From Verrucomicrobiota bacterium (GTDB taxonomy: Bacteria; Verrucomicrobiota; Verrucomicrobiia; Palsa-1439): 37,667 nt of DNA. Shown here piece by piece: positions 16,013 to 23,142 of the stretch. The stretch lies in the NCBI GenBank assembly GCA_016871575.1, contig VHCW01000046.1, forward strand, positions 1 through 37,667, given 5' to 3'. Positions within the stretch are counted from its first letter, which is position 1. Every line of letters begins with the position of its first letter. The notes beneath the pieces were generated by a model that was not told the DNA's origin, searched no databases, and was given only the letters and a program-made list of their open reading frames with translations. The position numbers and the translations under genes are program-made.

Positions 16013-17731
16013 ATGCGAAGCCAATTTTGTCGTGCGAGCATTTTGTCGCTCATCATCGCTGCCACCGGGTTGGCTGCGACTCCATCGGTGGACGATCTGA
16101 TCCGCGACCTCCGCACCGGCACGCCACAACAACAAGTCGCCGCCGCTGATCAACTTGCTCACATGGGCGCCGCCGCCACACCGGCCATTCCAGCGTTGCT
16201 CAATGCGATGGCCGGGCCATCACCGTGGGTCGGTCTTGCGATGATGGATGCGCTTGCCGAATTGCATGCCGTGTCACTGCCTGTCCTTGTCGAAATGTTC
16301 ACAGACGCCGATGTTGCCCAACGTCTTCGCATCATCCGCGCTTTTTGGAGTATGGGAGCCAGGGCCAAGGAGGTGCGTCCGTTGATGGTCAAGTTGCTCA
16401 ACGACGAGAATACCGAAGTGCGTCGCCGCGCCCAGATGACGATCGCCAAGATTGACGCGGAAGTAGCGGAAGCAAATGTCGCTGCGCCGGTTCGCGCCGC
16501 TGAACGAATCGCTGTGGCAGCATCACCAGTGACGGCGCGGGACTGGCCGGGTTTTCGCGGGCCACGCCGCGATGGCCTTTGCAACGAAACCGGCCTGCTG
16601 AAAGAGTGGCCCTCCGACGGGCCAAAACTCCTGTGGCAGTTGGACTCGCTCGGTCGCGGCCACTCCACGATTGCCATCGCCGATGGCCGATTCTTCACCA
16701 CCGGTGACCGCGACCAATCGCAGTTCCTTCTCGCGTATGACCTGGCCACGCGCGCCGAACTCTGGGCCGTTCGGATTGGCGCCGCTTACCCCGAGTACGG
16801 TGCGCTCTCGACGCCCACGATTGACGGCGATGTGCTCTACGTTGTCAGCACGGACGGCGATCTTCTCTGCCTCGAAACCGGCGCCGGCAAGATTCGATGG
16901 CAACACAATTTCACCAATGCATTTGCCGGCAAAATGATGTCCGCCTGGAAATACAGCGAGTCACCGCTCGTGGACGGCGAGCGTCTGATCGCGACGCCCG
17001 GCGGGAAAGATGCGATGATGGTCGCGTTCAACAAACACACCGGCGGCGTTCTCTGGAAATGCGCCATACCCGCCCTTGGCGAGCGAGGTTCCGAGGGCGC
17101 CGCGTACTCGTCGGCCGTCGTCGCCGACATTGGCGGCGTTCGCCAATACATCCAAGTCGTCGGTCGGGGAATCATTGGCGTTGCCGCGGAGACCGGCGAG
17201 TTTCTGTGGGGCTACAATCGTCTGGCCAATACCATTGCCAGCATCACGACCCCGGTGGTGCGGGGCAACCACGTTTTCACCGCCAACAGCTACAACACCG
17301 GCAGCGCGCTGCTCGAAATCAAACGCAACGGGACCAAGTGGGATGCCGTCGAGAGTTATCTTCTCCCTGCGAAAACCTTCGAGAACCACCACGGCGGCAT
17401 CGTCTTGGTCGGCGATCACCTTTACGGCGGGAGCGGTTTGAACAAGGGCGACCCAGCCTGCCTTGAGTTTGCCACTGGCAAGCTCTTGTGGAAACCAAAG
17501 GCGCCCGCCGCTGGTTCCGCCTGTGTGCTGTATGCGGACGGTCATCTCATCTACCGGTACGACCGCGGCTTGGTGATTCTCGTCGAGGCAACGCCGGGCG
17601 ACTTTCGCATCAAATCGCGGTTCACTCCGCAGCGCACCAACAGCCCTGCGTGGGCGTATCCGGTCATCCATAACCGCAAACTTTATCTCCGCGACCAGCA
17701 ACTGTTGTTCTGCTACGACCTCGCGCGGTAG
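16013..17731 (+). CDS. Secreted HEAT-repeat plus PQQ-like beta-propeller protein
   Basis: 572 residues from ATG-16013. An N-terminal signal segment (SILSLIIAATGLAATP) is followed by three or so HEAT-type repeats (about 25-150, e.g. QVAAADQLAHMGAAATPAIPALL), then a propeller from about residue 185 that opens DWPGFRGPRRDGLCNE, the hallmark of PQQ-like/outer-membrane-protein-like WD repeats in PVC bacteria. Blade motifs such as GKIRWQHNF, GGVLWKCA, GEFLWGYN and GKLLWKPK show the tryptophan-docking repeats. Such proteins are usually annotated as PQQ-binding-like; actual cofactor binding is not implied. It converges on the nucleotidyltransferase gene with a 9-bp gap. Confidence 0.88.
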   Translation: MRSQFCRASILSLIIAATGLAATPSVDDLIRDLRTGTPQQQVAAADQLAHMGAAATPAIPALLNAMAGPSPWVGLAMMDALAELHAVSLPVLVEMFTDADVAQRLRIIRAFWSMGARAKEVRPLMVKLLNDENTEVRRRAQMTIAKIDAEVAEANVAAPVRAAERIAVAASPVTARDWPGFRGPRRDGLCNETGLLKEWPSDGPKLLWQLDSLGRGHSTIAIADGRFFTTGDRDQSQFLLAYDLATRAELWAVRIGAAYPEYGALSTPTIDGDVLYVVSTDGDLLCLETGAGKIRWQHNFTNAFAGKMMSAWKYSESPLVDGERLIATPGGKDAMMVAFNKHTGGVLWKCAIPALGERGSEGAAYSSAVVADIGGVRQYIQVVGRGIIGVAAETGEFLWGYNRLANTIASITTPVVRGNHVFTANSYNTGSALLEIKRNGTKWDAVESYLLPAKTFENHHGGIVLVGDHLYGGSGLNKGDPACLEFATGKLLWKPKAPAAGSACVLYADGHLIYRYDRGLVILVEATPGDFRIKSRFTPQRTNSPAWAYPVIHNRKLYLRDQQLLFCYDLAR

Positions 17732-17740
17732 CCGGCTTCT

Positions 17741-18457
17741 CTAAAACCCGCGCAGACCGGTGCTTGAGCGTTTCAGCAGGCCGTCCTTCGGTGTGCGTTG
17801 CAGCACGACGTATTGGATGCCGTGCCTGGCGCAGAACTCGCGTTTCTCCGGTCTGTCGCCGTCTTCATTCACGGCGTAGATGTCGGGCTTGATCTCGTAC
17901 ATTTCCGGTTCCGCGTCCAACCAGCCGGTGCCGGTGTTGATCCGACACTCCTTCACGTGCCGAACGGAACCAATCACGTAGCGGCGCTCCTCCTGCTGGA
18001 AGAACGGATGCCCGATGCCTTTGAGCAGTTCGATGTTCGCGTCGTTGCCGATGCAGACGTACAAGTCGCCGAGTTGCGAGACTTCCTCGAAGAACCGAAC
18101 ATGGCCGGAGTGAAACCAATCGTAACAGCCGGTCACAATCACTTTCTTGCGTCCCGGCAGCGAGGGCATCGGCGGCGGGACGGGAAAGCCGTCCAGTTTC
18201 AAGGTGTCTTCATTTGCCCAGAGGTCGGGCTTGATCGGGCCGGTGTCACTTGGATCATTGACGATACGGACAGAGCTGACGTAGCGGATGGCTTGCACCA
18301 AATAAAGCCGCTCCGCTTCAGGGAACTTCGGGTTGCCGGCGAGTCTGTCGGACCAGAGTAGGACGTGAAGTTCGCCAAGCTTGGACGCTTCCTCCAGCAA
18401 GCGGATGTGGCGCGACTTCAGATCGTCAAAGCTGCCGGTGATGATGACTTGTTTCAT
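17741..18457 (-). CDS. Tandem cytidylyltransferase-like nucleotidyltransferase
   Basis: 238 residues made of two similar nucleotidyltransferase domains. The second (about 105-238) is active-looking: VIVTGCYDWFHSGHVRFFEE carries the HxGH motif (His116-His119), and KRSSTGLR near 229-236 matches the second nucleotide-binding signature. The first (1-100) starts VIITGSFDDLKSRHIRLLEE, where Lys14 and Arg16 replace the first His and the Gly of HxGH, so it is probably inactive. Relatives include glycerol-3-phosphate cytidylyltransferase and the HldE C-terminal domain, which load a sugar-1-phosphate with a nucleotide. It ends the six-gene sugar cassette and overlaps the GHMP kinase by 4 bp. Nucleotide and sugar are unknown. 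Confidence 0.85.
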   Translation of the reverse strand: MKQVIITGSFDDLKSRHIRLLEEASKLGELHVLLWSDRLAGNPKFPEAERLYLVQAIRYVSSVRIVNDPSDTGPIKPDLWANEDTLKLDGFPVPPPMPSLPGRKKVIVTGCYDWFHSGHVRFFEEVSQLGDLYVCIGNDANIELLKGIGHPFFQQEERRYVIGSVRHVKECRINTGTGWLDAEPEMYEIKPDIYAVNEDGDRPEKREFCARHGIQYVVLQRTPKDGLLKRSSTGLRGF

Positions 18458-19221
18458 TTGGCAATGCGGACTTTCACGGTGAAGGTGCCGGGGACCGGAT
18501 CCTCGGATGCGATGAAGAGATAGCCGCCGCCGCAACCGCTGTACATGGCGCCGTCGTATTTCGATTGGTGCCACTTGAGGATGGCGACAAGGTCGGTTTT
18601 GATGGCCGGATGGCGGACAGTGTGCGGCAAGATGGTTTCCCAGCAAGCCATGCAGTCGTTCAACGATTTGCCGAGACGTTTTACGTTGCGGGCAAGAATG
18701 GCATTAAAACAATCTTTTCCGGTCTGGCCGAGCCGCTGGATCCATGCCGGGTCGGGATTCTTCACGCCGAGCGGACTGTAGCCGTCGGGACGAGGCGCGA
18801 CGGGCAACACGTGGATGATCTTCTCGATCCAGCGCGCAATCTTCGGGTCGTTGTTCGACTCGATGTGGCACGGGAAAAATCCGCCGTCGTAATCGAGCCG
18901 GCAAACGCCAGGGTAAATCAGGCCGATCATGTCCTGCGAACCGGACGGATCGGTTTTGCCTTTATTCTCGGCCTCGTACAATTCCTGGACCAACTGCTTC
19001 GGGTTGCCTTTGGGCAAGCGCCCCCAACGTTCCAGCGCGACGCGTCGCGTGCTGCTGGCGATGCCGCAACGATCCATCCACGGAAACGCCGGTTCAATGC
19101 TGATGACAACCATCGAGCCGGGCGGCGCTGGGTTGTGTTTCGAAACGAACGGCTGGTCAATCCAACCGCCGGCCAGCGCGATCCGATAGGGGAAGTTGCC
19201 GATGATGTCCGTGAGGCGCAT
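18454..19221 (-). CDS. GHMP-family sugar kinase-like protein
   Basis: 255 residues. GHMP motifs are recognisable: PYRIALAGGWIDQPF (12-25, compare RxSxxGGxTDxP), a shortened CGIASSTR (52-59) in place of the P-x-G-L-G-S-S-S-A ATP loop, GSQDMIGLIYPGVCRLDYD, and SGCGGGY (228-234) for motif 3. The family includes D-glycero-D-manno-heptose-7-phosphate 1-kinase (HddA), fucokinase and similar anomeric kinases. At 255 residues it is about 70-80 residues shorter than those, and the ATP loop is abbreviated, so activity should be tested rather than assumed. It is 3 bp after the epimerase and overlaps the nucleotidyltransferase start. Confidence 0.8.
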   Translation of the reverse strand: MRLTDIIGNFPYRIALAGGWIDQPFVSKHNPAPPGSMVVISIEPAFPWMDRCGIASSTRRVALERWGRLPKGNPKQLVQELYEAENKGKTDPSGSQDMIGLIYPGVCRLDYDGGFFPCHIESNNDPKIARWIEKIIHVLPVAPRPDGYSPLGVKNPDPAWIQRLGQTGKDCFNAILARNVKRLGKSLNDCMACWETILPHTVRHPAIKTDLVAILKWHQSKYDGAMYSGCGGGYLFIASEDPVPGTFTVKVRIAK

Positions 19222-19224
19222 CGT

Positions 19225-20241
19225 TCAAATGGTGTCGCGGACAGTCTCTTTGCCGGCTTTGCGGTCGTCATACTGTTGTTCGATCCACTGGTAGGTCGTC
19301 ACCAGCCCCTTGCGGATCGGCGTGTCCGGCTCCCATCCGAGCATCTTCTTGATGAACGTGTTGTCGCTGTTGCGCCCGGCAACGCCGCGCGGGGCGTTGA
19401 GATCGTAACGCCGCTTCAATTTCACGCCGCCGATTGTTTCGGCGAGGCTGACAAGGTCGTTGATCGAAATCATCTCGCTGGTGCCAAGATTGACCGGCGT
19501 TGCGATGAGATTGTCGGCGTGCATGATCTTGTCAATGCCGAGCACGCAGTCATCAATGTACATGAAGCTGCGGGTCTGATGGCCATCGCCCCAGATGACG
19601 ATCTCCTTGTTGCCGGTGTCTTTCGCCTCGATGACTTTGCGGCAAATCGCCGCGGGCGCCTTCTCACGACCGCCGTCCCACGTGCCCCACGGACCATAGA
19701 CGTTGTGGAACCGCGCGATGGCCGTCCTCATTTTGCGCTCGGCCCAATACTCCTGACAGAACATTTCCGAAATCAGTTTCTCCCAGCCGTACCCGCGCTC
19801 GGCATAGGCGGGATAGGCGTCCGACTCCTTCAATGCGCGGCAGTTCGGATCTTCCTGGAGTTTGACGTTGTAGGCGCAGGCTGACGACGAAAAGAAATAG
19901 CGCTGGCAACCCGCGCGGTAGGCGGCTTCGATCATGTGGGTGTTGATGAGGACGCTCCGCAAACACTCGATGCGAAACCGCTCGATGAATCCCATCCCGC
20001 CCATGTCGGCAGCGAGTTGATAGACCTCGACCGCGCCCTCGGCGGCCTTGACGCAATTGTCTTTTTCACACAAGTCGAGGCAAAGGTTCTCGACATCCGG
20101 TATTCGCTGATACCACATCGGCAGCGGTTTCTTGTCCACCGCCCGGATGCGGGTAAATCCTTTCTTTCGAAAATAACGTATCAACGCCCCGCCGATGAAT
20201 CCACCGGCGCCGGTGACCAGGATAAGATCATTGTTCTTCAT
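19225..20241 (-). CDS. GDP-mannose 3,5-epimerase-like extended SDR
   Basis: 338 residues, very close in pattern to plant GDP-mannose 3,5-epimerase (GDP-mannose to GDP-L-galactose/GDP-L-gulose). NAD site VTGAGGFIGGAL (9-20), then YQLAADMGGMGFI and the active-site FFSSSACAYN with Cys122. Tyr151-x3-Lys155 (RGYGWEKL) and FHNVYGPWGTWDGGREKAP with Lys194 complete the set: Cys, Tyr and both Lys residues used by the plant enzyme are all present. RGVAGRNSDNTFIKKMLGW matches the C-terminal substrate loop. GME homologues are known in Methylacidiphilum, so a verrucomicrobial member is expected. Whether the natural substrate here is GDP-mannose or a heptose analogue is open. Confidence 0.88.
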   Translation of the reverse strand: MKNNDLILVTGAGGFIGGALIRYFRKKGFTRIRAVDKKPLPMWYQRIPDVENLCLDLCEKDNCVKAAEGAVEVYQLAADMGGMGFIERFRIECLRSVLINTHMIEAAYRAGCQRYFFSSSACAYNVKLQEDPNCRALKESDAYPAYAERGYGWEKLISEMFCQEYWAERKMRTAIARFHNVYGPWGTWDGGREKAPAAICRKVIEAKDTGNKEIVIWGDGHQTRSFMYIDDCVLGIDKIMHADNLIATPVNLGTSEMISINDLVSLAETIGGVKLKRRYDLNAPRGVAGRNSDNTFIKKMLGWEPDTPIRKGLVTTYQWIEQQYDDRKAGKETVRDTI

Positions 20242-20251
20242 GGCTCGCACT

Positions 20252-21247
20252 CTAGCGGCGACGCTTCGGTCGCACAATAGACGTTCTTGACTCTGTCATG
20301 GCTATTCTTGACTTCAGTTCCCGCACGGTAGCCGTGCCGGTGGTGCCGAGTTTGTGAATGACCACCGACGCAGCGGCGTTGGCCAACTCCAACGCTTCGC
20401 GCAATGTCGCGCCTGCCGCCAACGACGCAGCGAGGTTCGCCGTCACGGCGTCGCCGGCGCCGACGATGTCAATCGGGCCGCGCACCGGCAACGCGGGAAC
20501 CTGCTCGACGGTGCCGTCAGGCAACGCGCCAATGATGCCTTTCTCGGCAAGCGTCACAAACACCGGGCATTTGTTCCGACACGCCAGTTCGGCGGCGGAG
20601 CCGCAACCGGTTGCAACGAGTTCGTTGGCGTTCATTTTCAACGCAATCGGCGGCCAGCCGCGCACGCCGCGCCGGCTGTCGCCGATGATGAAATGCTTCG
20701 AGGCCAATTGGTGAATCGCCGACAAAAGCCTTTTCGTCACAACGCCGGTCTCGGCGACGTCCACTTGGTCGAGCAGAATTATTGCGTCAACCTTCGGCGC
20801 AAGTTCGCGGACAGACTTGATGATCGCGCTCTGGACGGCAACCGGCGTGGGCGTCCAGTTTTTCGTGTCGAGCCGGTTCAGTTCTTTGCCGGCGAGCATC
20901 GGTTTGCAGTAGGTGAACGTGCGGCGTTGGCGGGTCTGGAAAAAATGGTCGAGCGGCAGTCCGTCGAGGGCGCGGCGCAACTCGTAGCCTTCGCCGTCAT
21001 CCCCGCAGAAACCCACCGGCCAGATCGTGCCAATGCCGAGGGCGACAAGGTTGTTGAGAATGGTGCCGGCGCCGCCGGGCTGCGCGCGGGTGGCCACGAC
21101 ATTATGGACGGGCAGACCCGTTTCGAGGGAGGTCTCGCGCTTGGAAGGATCAATTTCGAGGTAACGGTCGAGACAAAAGTCGCCGACGACAGCGATGCGA
21201 AGTTTCCGGTAGCGACTGGTGATCGCGTTAAAGCGCGTAGAGTTCAT
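20252..21247 (-). CDS. PfkB-family carbohydrate kinase, HldE-kinase-domain-like
   Basis: 331 residues from ATG-21247. Ribokinase-fold motifs: RIAVVGDFCLDRYLEID at the N-terminus, QPGGAGTILNNLVALG (sugar-binding GG region) and GPIDIVGAGDAVTANLAASL with the catalytic Asp266. The opening and the PGGAG segment are closest to the heptose-7-phosphate kinase domain of HldE, here as a separate protein without its nucleotidyltransferase half, which in this cassette is a separate gene. It overlaps the upstream gene by 20 bp and precedes the epimerase by 10 bp. Confidence 0.87.
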   Translation of the reverse strand: MNSTRFNAITSRYRKLRIAVVGDFCLDRYLEIDPSKRETSLETGLPVHNVVATRAQPGGAGTILNNLVALGIGTIWPVGFCGDDGEGYELRRALDGLPLDHFFQTRQRRTFTYCKPMLAGKELNRLDTKNWTPTPVAVQSAIIKSVRELAPKVDAIILLDQVDVAETGVVTKRLLSAIHQLASKHFIIGDSRRGVRGWPPIALKMNANELVATGCGSAAELACRNKCPVFVTLAEKGIIGALPDGTVEQVPALPVRGPIDIVGAGDAVTANLAASLAAGATLREALELANAAASVVIHKLGTTGTATVRELKSRIAMTESRTSIVRPKRRR

Positions 21248-22202
21248 GGAGGAGGTTGTGGAGGAAAGCGACATTGTCGCTTTGGACGTAGTGCATCGTG
21301 CCGCCCATGCGGGAGAAACTTTTGCAGAAACGGAGGTAGTAGGCGGGGTTGGTCTTCGGCGGTTCGCCGGCGGACCAATCCCAGTTGCCGCCGTCCTGAA
21401 TGTCCACGACATAGATGGCGTGGCCGCTGACGATGGGACGGCCGGCTTGCAGGCGGAGATTGTTGACACAACTCAGCGCTTTCTCGAAGACCTGCGGCGC
21501 CATAACAGCGGAGCCGATGGAAAGCACCACACCGCCATCGAGTGTGTCAATGGACGCGGCGAGCAACCGGAAATCCACAGCGGCGGCTTGGCCAATAACG
21601 GCGCCATCGAAGTTCGGATGGCAAGCGATGATGTCGTAGCCGATGCCGGGATGAACGGTCATTGGGACACCGTGGCGAAACGCGGACGAGAGGATCGAGG
21701 CGTGTTTCCAGCGATGCTGGGTGACTGTGTCCTCGGCGATGAACCGTCCGAGGGCAGCGCCGTAGCCTTCGCCGCGCTGGTTGCCGGTTTGGAGCGCGAG
21801 GTGGAGGTAGCGGCCGGTTTCGTCCCAGGCGCCGAAGGTGCCGGTGACGACGTTCTTGCGGACGCTTTCGGTCGAGCGTCCGAGCCATGCGTATTCCCAA
21901 TCGTGGATCGAGCCGGCACCGTTGGTGGCGAGGTGGGTGAGAAGGCCGCGCGCCATCATGCGGTCGAGAAGTAACGCGGCGCCGTTCCGCAACAGGTGTG
22001 CGCCGTACAGCAACATGACACCCGCGCCGCGTTTGCGGGCGGCGATGATTTTGGTAGCGCAATCGCGCACGCGCGCCATTGCGGAACACGGCGGAGGCGG
22101 CGCGTCGGGCGCGACCAGGATATCCTCGACGCGGGTGAGGCTTTCGCGCTCGGCAAGCGGGCGTACCTTGAGTTTCGTGATGTTGAGAGGCGTGAGTTTC
22201 AT
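21228..22202 (-). CDS. Conserved-looking protein of unknown function in the sugar cassette
   Basis: 324 residues from ATG-22202; an ATG at 22220 is also possible but would start inside the palindrome. I do not recognise a characterised family. Strong motif-like segments suggest an enzyme: GVMLLYGAHLLRNGAALLLD, THLATNGAGSIHDWEYAWLG, GNQRGEGYGAALGRFIAED, VPMTVHPGIGYDIIACHP and GGVVLSIGSAVMAPQVFEKAL. The G-A-H, N-G-A-G-S-I-H-D and G-S-A-V repeats resemble a Rossmann-like fold, perhaps distantly like deoxyhypusine synthase; this is a weak guess. It sits between HAD and PfkB genes and is translationally coupled to PfkB. The start has no Shine-Dalgarno; a perfect palindrome lies 13 nt upstream. Confidence 0.8.
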   Translation of the reverse strand: MKLTPLNITKLKVRPLAERESLTRVEDILVAPDAPPPPCSAMARVRDCATKIIAARKRGAGVMLLYGAHLLRNGAALLLDRMMARGLLTHLATNGAGSIHDWEYAWLGRSTESVRKNVVTGTFGAWDETGRYLHLALQTGNQRGEGYGAALGRFIAEDTVTQHRWKHASILSSAFRHGVPMTVHPGIGYDIIACHPNFDGAVIGQAAAVDFRLLAASIDTLDGGVVLSIGSAVMAPQVFEKALSCVNNLRLQAGRPIVSGHAIYVVDIQDGGNWDWSAGEPPKTNPAYYLRFCKSFSRMGGTMHYVQSDNVAFLHNLLHELYAL

Positions 22203-22215
22203 GGCAGGAAAAAGC

Positions 22216-22253
22216 GTCAACTATTTTGAGACGATCGTCTCAAAATAGTTGAC
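22216..22253. repeat. Perfect 38-bp palindrome, copy 2 of a dispersed pair
   Basis: Arms of 19 nt (left arm GTCAACTATTTTGAGACGA) without spacer. Against copy 1 the inner 22 bp are identical, and the only differences in the outer arms are an A-to-C and a C-to-A on the left with the matching T-to-G and G-to-T on the right, so both copies stay perfectly symmetric. This copy covers the stop codon and last dozen codons of the HAD gene and ends 13 nt before the start of the next gene. Confidence 0.9.
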
Positions 22254-23077
22254 AGCAGTGAAATGGCATCGCGGAAATCGGGGATGACGATGTCGGCGCC
22301 AACGCCGAGGAGGCGCTGACGTTTCCATTCGTCGAACTGGCCGGAGCCGTTGTGGGCTTCGTCGCTGGCGACGGCGACGGCGAGACCGCCGACTTCCTTG
22401 GTGTTCTCGATCTCGACATAGCCGTCGCCGAAGGAGAGAAGTTGTTCTCCGTAGATGTTGTTTTCGCGGAGGATGCGTTCGATGACCATTTTCTTGGAAA
22501 ACTTCTTATAATCATCGAGCGCGCCGTAGATGCGCGTGCCAAAGTAGCGAGTGACATCGAGGAGGTCGGCTTCCTGTTTGACGAATTGTTCGTCGGTGCC
22601 GCTGGCGAGGTAGAGCGGCAGGCCGCGGCGCTGGATTTCTTCGAGCAACGGTCGAGCGGCGTGGACAAGCAAGTCATCGGGCTTGATCTCGCCGTTGCGG
22701 AGCTTCTCGATGCGTGACTGGATGCGCTCGTTCAGGCGGCGAAGATACTCGTGTTTATACCAAAGCGGCTCGCGCGGTTCGCCGCCGCGTTCGCGGATGC
22801 GCTCGGCAAGCTGGATCATCTGGTAGATGGTCTGTTTGCCGTTGAGGCGCATGATGTCGTCGAGGGCGAGACGGAGCCTGTCGGCGTCGGTTTCACCGGG
22901 CAGTGACGGCAGCATTTCAGCGAACATGGGGGCCATGACATCGGGCCAGCCTTCGCGGATCAGCGAGAGCGTGCCGTCGAAGTCGAAGAGCACGTGGCTG
23001 ATTTCGGGCCTCGGCGCGAAACTTGGTGCAAATTCGATGTGTCCGGTGGCGATCACAATCCGAGTGAGTAGCGACAC
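22217..23077 (-). CDS. HAD-superfamily phosphatase
   Basis: 286 residues from a GTG at 23077 (a GTG at 23056 is an alternative; neither has a clear Shine-Dalgarno). HAD motifs: VLFDFDGTLSLIREGW (motif I, Asp32 and Asp34), LPLYLASGTDEQF (motif II), a Lys-rich KKFSKKMVIER (motif III) and FGDGYVEIENT (motif IV). A helical cap domain lies between I and II, as in phosphoglycolate or beta-phosphoglucomutase-type enzymes. As first gene of the sugar cassette it may remove a phosphate from a bis-phosphorylated sugar, the job GmhB does in heptose synthesis; that is inferred. The last dozen codons, after DAISLLS, are written by the palindrome at 22216-22253, so the C-terminus may have been altered by its insertion. 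Confidence 0.85.
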   Translation of the reverse strand: MSLLTRIVIATGHIEFAPSFAPRPEISHVLFDFDGTLSLIREGWPDVMAPMFAEMLPSLPGETDADRLRLALDDIMRLNGKQTIYQMIQLAERIRERGGEPREPLWYKHEYLRRLNERIQSRIEKLRNGEIKPDDLLVHAARPLLEEIQRRGLPLYLASGTDEQFVKQEADLLDVTRYFGTRIYGALDDYKKFSKKMVIERILRENNIYGEQLLSFGDGYVEIENTKEVGGLAVAVASDEAHNGSGQFDEWKRQRLLGVGADIVIPDFRDAISLLSTILRRSSQNS

Positions 23078-23080
23078 CCG

Positions 23081-23122
23081 GCACAGAAGTCAACCCTGTG
23101 TATTCTTGACTTCCATTTGTGC
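23081..23122. promoter_or_regulatory. Operator-like inverted repeat between HAD and AraC genes
   Basis: GAAGTCAA (23086-23093) and TTGACTTC (23106-23113) form a perfect 8-bp inverted repeat with a 12-nt centre, flanked by a second matching pair GCACA (23081-23085) and TGTGC (23118-23122). Both arms contain TTGACT facing outward, matching -35 boxes; on the minus strand a TACTCA follows 17 nt later. The site sits exactly between the divergent sugar cassette and the AraC-family gene and could be the regulator's own binding site. Confidence 0.45.
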
Positions 23123-23142
23123 GTCGTGGAATCTCGAACGCT

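Noticed and set aside
20303-20315. The 13-mer TATTCTTGACTTC shared with the AraC operator region (23101-23113)
   Set aside because: It lies within PfkB coding sequence, and 13-mer matches are expected by chance in a window of this size.
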